64,000 nt of DNA from Bog-473 sp963828825 (GTDB lineage: Bacteria; Actinomycetota; Acidimicrobiia; Acidimicrobiales; RAAP-2): positions 248,001 to 312,000 of the forward strand of contig CAWHGF010000001.1 of NCBI GenBank assembly GCA_963828825.1, read 5' to 3'. Positions within the stretch are counted from its first letter, which is position 1. Every line of letters starts with the position of its first letter. Below are positions 17,675 through 26,182 of this stretch, one piece after another. The notes beneath the pieces were generated by a model, which made no database searches, had not been told where the DNA came from, and was given only the letters and a program-made list of their open reading frames with translations. Made by a program: the position numbers and the translations under genes.

Positions 17675-19146
17675 GCGGCGGGCTGCCCCGCCGCCGGCTG
17701 TCCGGGGTGCACGTTGATGAGCACCCCGGCGACCACCGCGGCCAGGACGAAGATCCCGGCCACCCACGCGCTGGCCGTGGCGTACCCGTGCACCGTCGCC
17801 TTGGCCACCACACCGCCGCCCCGCGCGTGCGACGTCAGGTAGGTCGCCGTGGCGGCGGCGGCGATCGTATTGAGCAGGGCGGTGCCGATGGAGGCCCCGA
17901 TCTGCTGCGACGTGTTCGTCATGGCCGAGGTCACCCCGACGTCCTTCGGGTCGGCGTGCTGGGTGGCGGTGCTGATGCAGGGCACGATGGCGAGCCCCAG
18001 CCCGAGGCCCAGGAGCAGCTCGCTCGGCAGCACATGGGTCACGTAGGAGGCGCCGGGGGTCAAGGTCGTGAAGAGGGCGGCGCCGACGGCCGAGATCAGC
18101 AGGCCGGGTACGACCAGGAGGCGGGTCCGCACGTGCGGCATCAGGCGGCTGGCGAGCTGGGTGGCGGCCAGCCCGTTGAGGACCAACAGGGGGAGGAAGG
18201 CGACGCCGGTCTTCAGCGGCGAGTAGTGGTCGATCGTCTGGAGGAGGTAGGTGAGGAACAGGAACGTGCCGAACATCCCCGTGACCGCGAGCATGATGGT
18301 CAGGAACGACCCGGCACGGTTCCGGTTCCGCAGCACGCGGAGCGGCAACAGCGGATGGGGCCCCTTGCTCTGCCAAAGGATGAAGCAGCCCAGCAGGACC
18401 ACGGCGACCGCGAGGGCCACCTCCACGTCGGTGGCTCCCCATCCGCTCGTGCCGGCCTCGCCCAGCCCGTAGACGAGGGACACCAGGCCACCGCAGCCGA
18501 GGACCACGCCGAGCACGTCGAGCCGGACGCCGCGCGTCCCCTGGCGATTGGGGAGCATGGTGAAGGCGCCGAAGAGGACCAGCGCGGCAATGGGCAGGTT
18601 CACGTACAGGCACCAGCGCCAGTCGACGTACTCGGTCAGGAAGCCCCCGAGGATCAGCCCGAAGGCCGATCCGGCGATGGCGATGGTGGCGTAGATCCCG
18701 AAGGCCCGTCCCCGCTCGCGCGGGTTGGTGAAGGTCGACGTCAGGAGCGACAGCACCGACGGGGCCAGTAAGGCACCGAAGAGACCCTGCAGGCCGCGGG
18801 CACCGATGAGCATCAAGGTGGTCTGGGCGGCGCCGCCGACCGCCGACGCCAGAGCGAAGCCCAGGACCCCGGCCATGAGCGTCCGCTTCGGACCGAACAT
18901 GTCGCTGATGCGGCCGCCGAGAAGGAGGAACCCGCCGAAGGCCAACGTGTAGGCCGTGACGACCCACTGTCGATCGGTGTTCGAGAATCCCAGGGCGTGC
19001 TGCGCCGAGGGCAGCGCGATGATCATGATGGTCGAATCGAGCACCACCATGAGTTGGGCTCCGGCGATGACGACCAGGATCCACCAGTGGGCCCGCGTCG
19101 GCCCTTCGGACGGCGCGCCCGCGTCGACGTCCTGCACGGTCGTCAC
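17569..19146 (-). CDS. DHA2-type MFS exporter (second)
   Basis: A 525-residue 14-helix exporter with MVVLDSTIMIIALPSAQ in helix 1, GGRISDMFGPKR after helix 2 and GARGLQGLFGALLAPSVLSLL in helix 5. The C-terminal 30 or so residues are a Ser/Ala-rich tail (NPSPSTSSNSSAAASG) encoded opposite the Glu/Ala-rich tail of the 16100 gene. This looks like drift into antisense sequence, not a conserved domain. The GTG at 19146 overlaps the stop of the upstream tetR (GTGA), so regulator and pump are one operon. A longer reading upstream would lie inside tetR and is rejected. Confidence 0.9.
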   Translation of the reverse strand: MTTVQDVDAGAPSEGPTRAHWWILVVIAGAQLMVVLDSTIMIIALPSAQHALGFSNTDRQWVVTAYTLAFGGFLLLGGRISDMFGPKRTLMAGVLGFALASAVGGAAQTTLMLIGARGLQGLFGALLAPSVLSLLTSTFTNPRERGRAFGIYATIAIAGSAFGLILGGFLTEYVDWRWCLYVNLPIAALVLFGAFTMLPNRQGTRGVRLDVLGVVLGCGGLVSLVYGLGEAGTSGWGATDVEVALAVAVVLLGCFILWQSKGPHPLLPLRVLRNRNRAGSFLTIMLAVTGMFGTFLFLTYLLQTIDHYSPLKTGVAFLPLLVLNGLAATQLASRLMPHVRTRLLVVPGLLISAVGAALFTTLTPGASYVTHVLPSELLLGLGLGLAIVPCISTATQHADPKDVGVTSAMTNTSQQIGASIGTALLNTIAAAATATYLTSHARGGGVVAKATVHGYATASAWVAGIFVLAAVVAGVLINVHPGQPAAGQPAAQATSSGPGHSNPSPSTSSNSSAAASGATASAGAS

Positions 19147-19847
19147 CGGCTTCCCCCCGTGGTCCCCGGTGACCGCTCGCGCCTCGAGAGGATCCGGTCG
19201 ACCTGGTTCTGGCTGACCGGCCGGTGCGCCAACTCGGCCTCCGTCGGCCGCATGCCGGCGACCAGGAGATCGAGATGCCGCTTCCACGCCTCGGGGGCGT
19301 TGGAGCGGGTGGTCTCGAGCACGCCCCGGATCGACCACATCACGAGAGAGAGGTCGGTGCTCTTCAGGTCGCGGCGAACCCGGCCGTGCGCCTGCGCATC
19401 GGCGAGCAGCCCGGCAATGAGCTCACGCGCCGTCTTCACGAGATGGTGGTCGGTGTTCCAGAGCTTGGGGAGGCAACCGAGATGCTCCGCTTGATAGGCA
19501 CTCGACGCCTCGAGGAAATGTTCGAGGCCGGTGCCGTCGGGCCGCGCCGCCGCGTCCTGGGCCATGGCGATGGTCGCCTCGAGGACCTCCGAGACCAGCG
19601 CCTCAATGAGGGCCTCCTTGGAGGGGAACCGGCGGTAGAGGGTGCCCATCCCCACGCCGGCCAACCGGGCCACGTCGGCCACGCTGGCCTCGAGGCCCTT
19701 CTCCTCGAAGACCTGACCTGCAGCGACGAGCAGACGCTCCCGGTTCTTCAGGGCGTCGCTGCGCATCGACCGGCTCAAGGTCGCGGTGGCCGGCCCGCTC
19801 AGCCCTTCCGCCGGGCTCTTATCCGGAGATTTCACTCCGCTTACCAT
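19143..19847 (-). CDS. TetR-family regulator in operon with MFS exporter
   Basis: The helix-turn-helix VADVARLAGVGMGTLYRRFP follows RERLLVAAGQVFEEKGLEAS, and the remainder is a helical effector domain. The stop overlaps the GTG of the exporter. The ATG at 19847 lies inside a perfect 11-bp-arm inverted repeat, so if that repeat is the operator the real start may be further in, for example the Met before RSDALKNRER at 19766, which matches the usual N-terminal length better. Self-repression of the tetR-exporter operon is the likely role. It is divergent from the adenosine deaminase gene, which shares the operator region. Confidence 0.87.
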   Translation of the reverse strand: MVSGVKSPDKSPAEGLSGPATATLSRSMRSDALKNRERLLVAAGQVFEEKGLEASVADVARLAGVGMGTLYRRFPSKEALIEALVSEVLEATIAMAQDAAARPDGTGLEHFLEASSAYQAEHLGCLPKLWNTDHHLVKTARELIAGLLADAQAHGRVRRDLKSTDLSLVMWSIRGVLETTRSNAPEAWKRHLDLLVAGMRPTEAELAHRPVSQNQVDRILSRRERSPGTTGGSR

Positions 19848-19866
19848 AACCGTGGAAGCGGAGTGA
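19832..19866. promoter_or_regulatory. Operator candidate: perfect 11-bp-arm inverted repeat
   Basis: TCACTCCGCTT (19832-19842) and AAGCGGAGTGA (19856-19866) are exact reverse complements separated by 13 bases. The element lies between tetR (minus) and add (plus) and covers the annotated tetR start. Its length and symmetry fit a TetR dimer, or a pair of dimers, and autoregulation is the simplest reading. Confidence 0.6.
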
Positions 19867-19932
19867 TCAGTCCACTTAGCCGGGGCGTCGTCAGAGCCCA
19901 TTGCCGGGCCGCCGTGCGGGGATGATGGGTCC

Positions 19933-20938
19933 GTGACGGACAGGGATGCCTTCGTTCGGCGGCTCCCCAAGGCCGAGCTCCACGTGCACATCGAAGGGAC
20001 TCTCGAGCCGGAGCTGGCGTTCGAGCTGGCGGCCCGCAACGAGGTGCACCTGGCCTACCCCGACGTGGCCGCGCTCCGTCGCGCCTACGTCTTCGACGAC
20101 CTCCGGTCCTTCCTGGACATCTACTACGCCAACTGCGCCGTGCTCCGCACCGGGCAGGACTTCTACGACCTCACCATGGCCTACCTGTCCAAGGCGGCCG
20201 GCCAGGGCGTGCGCCATGCCGAGGTCTTCTTCGACCCCCAGACGCACACCCAGCGCGGCGTCTCCTTCGAGACCTGTTGCACGGGGATCCGCCGGGCCCT
20301 CGATGACGGCGTCGCCCAGCTCGGCATCTCGTCGGGCCTGATCCTGTGCTTCCTGCGCGACCTCAGCGAGGCTGCGGCGCTCGACACGCTCGAGCAGGCC
20401 AGGCCTCATGCACACCTTCTGACGGCGGTCGGTCTCGACTCCGCCGAGGTGGGCAACCCTCCCGCCGAAATTCGCGGAGGTCTTCCGGCAGGCCCGCGAG
20501 ATGGGGCTCCCGGGTGTCGCGCACGCCGGAGAGGAGGGTCCCCCCGGGTACATCTGGGAGGCGCTCGACAGCCTGCAGGCGCGGCGCATCGATCACGGTG
20601 TGCGCTGTCTGGAGGATGACCGGCTCGTTGCGCGGCTGGTGGCGGAGCAGGTCCCGCTCACCGTGTGCCCGTTCTCCAACGTCAAGCTCCGGGTCTTTCC
20701 GTCCCTGCACCAGCACGATCTTCCGGCTCTCGTGCAACGCGGTCTCCTGGTGACTATCAACTCCGACGACCCCGCCTATTTCGGCGGGTACGTCGCCGAC
20801 AACCTCAGCGCGGTCGCCGAGACGTTCGACCTCGGTCGCGCGGAGATCGCCCAGTTGGCCCGGAACTCGTTCCGGGCCGCCTTCCTGGCCGACCCGGTCA
20901 GGGACGGCTTCCTCGCCGAGGTCGACCGGTACGTCTGA
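19933..20938 (+). pseudogene. add: Adenosine deaminase, single frameshift
   Basis: Deaminates adenosine to inosine in purine salvage. The first frame has the zinc-binding ELHVHIEGTLEPE near residue 15 and runs intact to VGLDSAEVGNPPA. After about 20464-20467 the normal sequence continues in the next frame as KFAEVFRQAREMGLPGVAHAGEEGPP, with the catalytic HAGE, then RIDHGVR, and the metal ligand motif SDDPAYFGG, to a stop at 20938. Removing one base of GCCG restores PPAKFAEVF and a full protein of about 334 residues. Sequencing error and genuine inactivation are both possible; every other residue block looks well conserved, favouring error or a very recent event. Confidence 0.88.
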
Positions 20939-20995
20939 GGCGGACGCCGCCCGGGCGCCGCCCGGGCACCTGCCGGCCGGCTCTCGGGTGATGCG

Positions 20996-21799
20996 TCAGG
21001 CGAAACGTCGCGCCACGGACTCGGCCCGGGCGCGATAGCCGCCACCGAACAGCACGGCGTGGACCAGGAGCGGGGGGAGTTGGAACAGGCTGATCCGCTC
21101 CCGCCAGCCGGCGTGCAAGGGCTGGACCTCGGCGTACGCGTGGAGCAGGCGGCCGGGGACCGCGCCGAAGAGGGCGAGCATCGCCAGGTCCTCCTCGGGG
21201 TGGCCGCCGTGCACGGACGGATCGATGAGCCACGACCTGCCGTCCGCCCCGAACAGGACGTTGCCCCACCAGAGGTCGCCGTGCACGAGGGACGGGCCGC
21301 CGGGCGGGAGGAGCTCTCCGAGCCGGGCAGCCACGGGCCCGACCACGTGCTCGAGCTCGCAGCGGGCGGAGAGCTCCCGGAGGCGGGCGCCGTAGAAGGC
21401 GTGTCCGTCGCTCGAGGGCGCGGGGTCGACGGGGCAGGCGCCGACCCACGACGAGCCGCCGCCCCAGTGCGGGGAGGGGGCCTGGTGCAACCGCGCCAGG
21501 CTGCGCCCGAGCGCCTCGTCGTGGCGGGCGGTCCGAGGCATCTGGTCGACGGCAGTGGTGACGAGAAGGTCGGCGTCGACGAGCACGACCTCGGGGACCG
21601 GTGGGGCTCCGGGCGCCGTGCCGAGCTGGCGCAACCCGTCGGATTCGTCCAGCGAACCTGCGCCCACCTTGGCGACGAGGCGGCGCCCGCCCACCTCGAC
21701 CATCCAGGTCGTCTCACCGAGTGGTCGGGCCGACTCGACCGGGCCGACGGCGACCGCGAGGCGTCGGCGCAGGTGCGCCAGGAGCTCCGGCTCTCGCAC
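20996..21799 (-). CDS. Fructosamine kinase-like / aminoglycoside phosphotransferase-fold kinase
   Basis: A 267-residue kinase-like protein. LVAKVGAGS supplies the ATP-binding lysine strand, the catalytic loop is SLVHGDLWWGNVLF, and the metal-binding segment is SWLIDPSVHGGHPEEDLAM. This is the fructosamine-3-kinase family version of the APH fold, which phosphorylates ketosamines (Amadori products) for protein deglycation or uses related small substrates. The GTG at 21799 has GGAAGAG upstream; longer readings would reach toward the divergent hydrolase gene. It lies convergent to adenosine deaminase, with no shared pathway evident. Confidence 0.85.
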   Translation of the reverse strand: MREPELLAHLRRRLAVAVGPVESARPLGETTWMVEVGGRRLVAKVGAGSLDESDGLRQLGTAPGAPPVPEVVLVDADLLVTTAVDQMPRTARHDEALGRSLARLHQAPSPHWGGGSSWVGACPVDPAPSSDGHAFYGARLRELSARCELEHVVGPVAARLGELLPPGGPSLVHGDLWWGNVLFGADGRSWLIDPSVHGGHPEEDLAMLALFGAVPGRLLHAYAEVQPLHAGWRERISLFQLPPLLVHAVLFGGGYRARAESVARRFA

Positions 21800-21846
21800 G
21801 CACTCACTCTTCCACCGTGATCGCCGCGGCACGCCATGATGGTCCG

Positions 21847-22431
21847 GTGGCCCCGTCGGGAATCGCCGGACTCGTGCTCACGCCGGGGGCGAGCGCCGGA
21901 CGCGAGCAGTCCGGGCTCGTCGCCATCGACGCGGCGGTGACCCGCGCCGGCATTGCCGTCGGGCGCGTCGAGTTCCCCGGGCAGGCCGCCGGCAAGCGCC
22001 GCACCGATCCACCGGCGGTCTGCATCCAGACGGTGCACACCGCCACATCGGCGCTGGCCGAGCGACTCTCGGTCCCCACGAGCCGGATCGCCATCGGCGG
22101 CCGGTCCTTCGGGGGACGGATGTGCTCCATGGCCGCCGCCGAGGGCCTGAAGGTGGCCGCGCTCGTCCTGATCAGCTACCCCCTTCATCCTCCCGGTCGC
22201 CCCGAACGCCTCCGCACGGAGCACTTCCCGGCCTTGCGCCTGCCGTGTCTCTTCGTCTCGGGTCGGCGCGACGCCTTTGCCACGCCCGAGGAGCTCGAGC
22301 GCGAGACCGCCGCCATTCCGGGTCCGGTCACCCGTCTCTTCGTCGACGGCGACCATTCGTTGCGCAAGAGCGAGGCGGAGGTGGCCGAGATCACGGCCTC
22401 CTGGGTCTCGGGGATCGCGCTGCGCCCGTAG
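21847..22431 (+). CDS. Small alpha/beta hydrolase of the KANL3/Tex30-like family
   Basis: A 194-residue cytoplasmic hydrolase. LVLTPGASAGREQSG forms the oxyanion strand, the nucleophile elbow is GGRSFGGRMCSM with Ser in G-x-S-x-G, followed by LVLISYPLHPPGRPERLR, VSGRRDAFATPEEL with the acidic residue, and the His in VDGDHSLR. The order and short length fit the KANL3/Tex30 alpha/beta-hydrolase-like group. The GTG at 21847 was chosen because the conserved strand begins about eight residues later. Substrate unknown. Confidence 0.82.
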   Translation: MAPSGIAGLVLTPGASAGREQSGLVAIDAAVTRAGIAVGRVEFPGQAAGKRRTDPPAVCIQTVHTATSALAERLSVPTSRIAIGGRSFGGRMCSMAAAEGLKVAALVLISYPLHPPGRPERLRTEHFPALRLPCLFVSGRRDAFATPEELERETAAIPGPVTRLFVDGDHSLRKSEAEVAEITASWVSGIALRP

Positions 22432-22437
22432 GTCGCC

Positions 22438-23277
22438 TCAGCGCACCCGTGCCGCCCCCACCGGCCCGGTATGGAAGATGGGCCACCCGATCTCGGTCCG
22501 CCACGCATTGTTGTCCGCGGTGTCGAGGCGGCCGACGAGATACCGCTCCCGAATAGGCCCGTCGACCGCAAGGGCCTGCTCGGAGACATAGGTGGCGAGG
22601 GATCCGTAGGCGCGGTCGATGTCGGCGTGGGAGCCGGCGTGGACAATGGTCGCCAGCTCGACGGCGGGCAGACATCGCGGCTCAACGCGACCGACCGGTC
22701 TGAGCGCCGTCGCGGCGGGGATGAAGATGGTGATGTCGCCTCGCTCCTCGGAGAAGAAGTTGTTGGCGATCACGCTGCCCGGACGTCCAGCCGCCGCCAC
22801 TCCCTGCGCGGCGAGCGTCGAGGAGATCTCCCCGAGCGCGCCCTGGAACCAGGGCCCCAGGTCGTCGAGGCTGATCGTCTCGGTGATGGCTGCCGTCTCC
22901 AGCATCGGCTCGCTGCGGTGCTGCATGCGCAGCGTGGGCGACGGACCCTCGAGCAGCCCCCGAAGGGAGGCCACCGCCTCCTGGGTCTGGACGAGGCCCT
23001 GCTCCAGCCGGGCCAGGTGCTCGCCGATCAGCTCGTTGCGGGAGTCGACGTCGGGCGCCTCCAGCACGGCGCCGATCCGCTCCAGCGGCATGTCGAGCTC
23101 CCGGAACCGCCGGATGACCTGCGCCGTGGGGATCTGCTCGGTGCTGTAACGGCGGTAACTCGAGTCGGGGTCGACCGCGACGGGGACGAGGAGCCCGAGC
23201 CGGTGGTAGTGGCGGAGGGTCTTGATGCTCAGGTGAGTGGCGCGGGAGAAGTCGCCGATGGCCAGGGACGACGGCAC
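22438..23277 (-). CDS. MerR-family regulator with GyrI-like effector domain
   Basis: A 279-residue regulator. The N-terminal winged helix reads LAIGDFSRATHLSIKTLRHY with the MerR wing RRYSTEQIPTAQVIRRFREL; a coiled linker around ARLEQGLVQTQEAVASLRGL is followed by a GyrI/BmrR-like small-molecule-binding domain (ETAAITETI... to WPIFHTGPVG). Such proteins activate efflux or detoxification genes by untwisting promoters with long spacers. The SnoaL-like gene diverges from it, and a 23-bp palindrome lies just upstream of its start, so self-regulation and control of the divergent gene are likely. Confidence 0.9.
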   Translation of the reverse strand: MPSSLAIGDFSRATHLSIKTLRHYHRLGLLVPVAVDPDSSYRRYSTEQIPTAQVIRRFRELDMPLERIGAVLEAPDVDSRNELIGEHLARLEQGLVQTQEAVASLRGLLEGPSPTLRMQHRSEPMLETAAITETISLDDLGPWFQGALGEISSTLAAQGVAAAGRPGSVIANNFFSEERGDITIFIPAATALRPVGRVEPRCLPAVELATIVHAGSHADIDRAYGSLATYVSEQALAVDGPIRERYLVGRLDTADNNAWRTEIGWPIFHTGPVGAARVR

Positions 23278-23289
23278 GACTCCAGTTTC

Positions 23290-23312
23290 GACTCTCCCCC
23301 CGGGGGAGAGTC
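23290..23312. promoter_or_regulatory. MerR-type operator candidate, 23-bp palindrome
   Basis: GACTCTCCCCC and GGGGGAGAGTC are perfect 11-bp arms around a single central C. It lies 13 bases upstream of the MerR start and about 100 bases before the divergent SnoaL gene. G/C-rich arms of this kind are typical of MerR/GyrI-type regulator sites in actinobacteria. I could not place convincing -35/-10 hexamers around it. Confidence 0.6.
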
Positions 23313-23410
23313 AAGGCGGCGACGCCCTCTTGACCTTCCTGCGTGAGGATGCCCGAGGGTGGTCATGTCGGACGAAACGCCCGAGAGAACGACGAGGAGA
23401 GGAGACCACC

Positions 23411-23785
23411 ATGCGCACCACCCAGTTGACCGGCGTCGTCGCCCGGCACGTCGCCGCCGTCAATGCCTTCGACGTTGAGGCCATCGTGGCCACGTTCGCA
23501 GCGGATGCGTATGTGAACGACGCCCGTCGGGAGATCAACGGCGTCGACGCCATTCGGGCCTGGGTAGCCAAGGAGATGGTCGGGGATCACGTCACCATGG
23601 AGGTGCGCGAGGTCGTCGATCACTACGGCGACACCATCGTGCGGGCCCGCTACGACGGCACCTACGACAAGACCGACCTGCCCGACGAATTGGTGATGTC
23701 CAACTACTTCAGCGTCCGAGACGGCAAGATCGTGAGCCTGGCGGTCATCTTCAACCAGCCGTCTCCGTACGCAGCATCAGCCTGA
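23411..23785 (+). CDS. SnoaL-like / NTF2-fold protein
   Basis: A 124-residue protein with the NTF2-like cone fold pattern: an N-terminal helix (VARHVAAVNAFDVEAIVATFAADA), then YVNDARREINGVDAIRAWVA, and later strands RARYDGTYDK and MSNYFSVRDGKIVSLAVIFNQ. SnoaL-like proteins serve as polyketide cyclases, hydrolases or small-ligand binders; the role here is unknown. GGAGA precedes the ATG at 23411 by six bases. Its divergence from the MerR regulator suggests induction by the same effector. Confidence 0.85.
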   Translation: MRTTQLTGVVARHVAAVNAFDVEAIVATFAADAYVNDARREINGVDAIRAWVAKEMVGDHVTMEVREVVDHYGDTIVRARYDGTYDKTDLPDELVMSNYFSVRDGKIVSLAVIFNQPSPYAASA

Positions 23786-23838
23786 CCCTGCACGGTCTGG
23801 GGGAGGGTCTGTGCTCCGGCCGCAGTGTGGCCCAGAGG

Positions 23839-26016
23839 TCAGTCCTGCTCGCGGCCGACCGACACCGGTACGGCGCCGCTGAGGTGGGACGCCAGTTCAT
23901 CGCGGTTGGCCACCGTCTTGGTGTGCGTGTGGTGGGGCCACCAGAAGTGAAAGCTCCGCAACGCGGCCAGGGTGGGCACAATGCGCGTCGCCAGGACGTT
24001 GGAGGCGAGCAGCACGCCGAGGGCCACCGCCGCGCCGATCTCCTCTAGCAGCTGGATGCCGGTCAGCAACAGTGACGCGAACGTCCCCGCCAGAATGATG
24101 CCCGCCGCCGTCACGGCCGGCGCCCCTTCGACGATGGCGATGCGGGCCGCCTCGTGTGGCTCGACGCCCAACTGGAATTCCTCGTGCAACCGGGTCGCCA
24201 TCAAAATGTTGTAGTCCGTGCCCACGGCGATCACGAAGATGTACACGACGATCGGGATGGTGAAGTCGAGCCCGTCGTAGCCCAGACCGCTGATGAAGAT
24301 GTAGGCGACGACGCCGATGGTGGCGACGTACGTCAAGAGGATGCCGACGAGGAGGTACGCCGCGCCGGCGAGGGCCCGCAGCAGGATCGCCAACATGACG
24401 GCCACGACGAAGAGCGCCAGCAGGAGGATGTTGCGGGTGTCGATTTGGAGCGCCGCCTTCACATCGGTCAATGTCGCGGTCGGGCCGCCGGTGACGACGG
24501 TGGCGCCGGGCACGCTGTCGATGATCGCGGCCCGGATGGGGCCGGCCATGTCGGCGATCGCCTGATTCGAGTAGGGATCGTCGGTCAGGAGGAACTCGAT
24601 CATGGCGGCGCTGTTCCCCGCCGCGTACTGGACGGGCAGGACCTGCGCCACCCCCTGTGTGTGGGAGAGCTTCGCGGCCAGAGCATCGACGGCGGTGCCG
24701 TTGAGCGGCGCCGCCGAGGTGACGAAGGCCTCGCTCGGCCCGAGGGAACCGGCCGGGAACGCCGAGGCAATGGTGTTGTACGCCTCGGTCGAGGGATTCG
24801 ACTGCGGCAGCTCCGCCAGCTGGTTGTAGGTGACCTTGAGGTTGAGGACGCCGGTGGCCAGGACCACCAGGACGACGACACTGGCCAGCAGCACGACCCC
24901 GGGGCGCTTGGCCACCACCGCTCCCAGGCGTTCGGAGCGCGTCCGATGGGCCGGGTCGTGGGGCTTGGGAGTCGTCGGCCAGAAGACGGCCGTGCCGAAC
25001 AGGCTGAGGAGGGCGGGCACCAGGGTCAACGCCGCCAACAGCATGAGGCCCACTCCGATGATGAGACCCGGGGCGAGGGTTCGCAGTTGGCCGATGGACG
25101 CCACCAGCAGGGCGGCGAAGGCGAGCATGACGGTCACCGCCGCCGACAGTATGACCTCGCCGGCGCGGCAGAGGGCGACCATCAGGCTCTCGTGCTGATC
25201 CTCCCCGTTGCCCATCTGCTCGCGGTAGCGGAAGAGCAGGAACACGATGTAGTCGGTCCCGACGCCGAACATGACGACGATCAGGAGAGGAGCGAGCTCC
25301 GTGCCGACGGAGAATCCGAACCACTGGGCGAAGAAGGCGGTGAGGGACTGGGCCATCTGGTGCACCAGTCCGACGACCAGGAGGGGCAGGAAGGAGATGA
25401 TCACACTGCGGAAGACCAACGCCAGCAGCAACAAGATCAGCAGCACGGTGGCGATCGAGATGATGTTCTCGGCCCGGTCGAAGGATGCTGCTTGATCGAC
25501 GGAGATGGCGGCGTTCCCGGTGAGCTGGCCCTGCAGTCCCGACCCTTCCAAGAAGGCGTCTGTCTTCGATCGGAGGGTCTTGACGGCCGCATTCGGGCCG
25601 GCATCACCGGGCTGCCCACTCATGCTGACCTGCACCAGCTGTATCTTCTGGTTCTTCGCCAGGAACAGGGGCGACGTGCTCACGGAGCGCACGGACTCGA
25701 TGTGGTCGTTGTTCAGCGCGGTGGCCAGCCCGTCGATCTTCTGCAGGTCGGGCGCCGTCAGCACGGAGTTGTCGCGGGCGTCGACGGCGATGATGCCCGA
25801 GGCGGAGGCCACGGACGGGAAGTCGTCGAGCGCCACCGTCTCGGCCTGGGACGACTGGTACGACGCCGGGAGTCCGTAGCCCGCAGAGGTGAAGCTGGTG
25901 AGCGAGGGTGCCAGCGACACGAGCACGGCACCGACCACGATCCAGCCGGCGATGATGTACCACCGCCAGGCAACCACGCGTTCGGCCAACCTCCGAGTCA
26001 CGGCACCCCTCTTCAC
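23839..26016 (-). CDS. MMPL/RND-family membrane transporter
   Basis: A 725-residue RND-type exporter of the MMPL family, which moves lipids or hydrophobic compounds across the inner membrane using proton flow. The first helix (YIIAGWIVVGAVLVSLAP) is followed by an extracytoplasmic domain, then helices 2-6 with the GVGTDYIVFLLFRYRE motif, a second periplasmic domain, and helices 8-12 with AVGTDYNILMATRLHEE. Both GTDY elements, expected for proton relay, are present. The short C-terminal tail has no extra domain. An inverted repeat lies 30-55 bases upstream of the start. Cargo unknown. Confidence 0.92.
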   Translation of the reverse strand: MKRGAVTRRLAERVVAWRWYIIAGWIVVGAVLVSLAPSLTSFTSAGYGLPASYQSSQAETVALDDFPSVASASGIIAVDARDNSVLTAPDLQKIDGLATALNNDHIESVRSVSTSPLFLAKNQKIQLVQVSMSGQPGDAGPNAAVKTLRSKTDAFLEGSGLQGQLTGNAAISVDQAASFDRAENIISIATVLLILLLLALVFRSVIISFLPLLVVGLVHQMAQSLTAFFAQWFGFSVGTELAPLLIVVMFGVGTDYIVFLLFRYREQMGNGEDQHESLMVALCRAGEVILSAAVTVMLAFAALLVASIGQLRTLAPGLIIGVGLMLLAALTLVPALLSLFGTAVFWPTTPKPHDPAHRTRSERLGAVVAKRPGVVLLASVVVLVVLATGVLNLKVTYNQLAELPQSNPSTEAYNTIASAFPAGSLGPSEAFVTSAAPLNGTAVDALAAKLSHTQGVAQVLPVQYAAGNSAAMIEFLLTDDPYSNQAIADMAGPIRAAIIDSVPGATVVTGGPTATLTDVKAALQIDTRNILLLALFVVAVMLAILLRALAGAAYLLVGILLTYVATIGVVAYIFISGLGYDGLDFTIPIVVYIFVIAVGTDYNILMATRLHEEFQLGVEPHEAARIAIVEGAPAVTAAGIILAGTFASLLLTGIQLLEEIGAAVALGVLLASNVLATRIVPTLAALRSFHFWWPHHTHTKTVANRDELASHLSGAVPVSVGREQD

Positions 26017-26046
26017 CCGTCTACGCCGGGGATGTGTCGACCACTC

Positions 26047-26071
26047 TGTTGGGTTCGGGAACTTCCCAACA
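26047..26071. promoter_or_regulatory. Inverted repeat upstream of the MMPL gene
   Basis: TGTTGGG (26047-26053) and CCCAACA (26065-26071) form 7-bp arms around 11 bases that hold a smaller GTTC-GG-GAAC symmetry. The position just ahead of the MMPL start suggests an operator, but no regulator gene is adjacent in the same unit. Confidence 0.4.
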
Positions 26072-26182
26072 ACTCTGCGCAGCGCTCATCGCGGTCGCTC
26101 GTGCGCCGCGAGAAGAACCAGCACATCGTCGCCGGTCCGGAGCCGAAAGGCAACGACTCTCGTGCTCCGACGAGCCGCGCCG

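Noticed and set aside
17114..19084. A 656-codon minus-strand frame over both DHA2 genes
   Set aside because: It is offset by one base from the true exporter frame at 17569-19146; its product is Arg/Pro/His-rich and lacks membrane helices.
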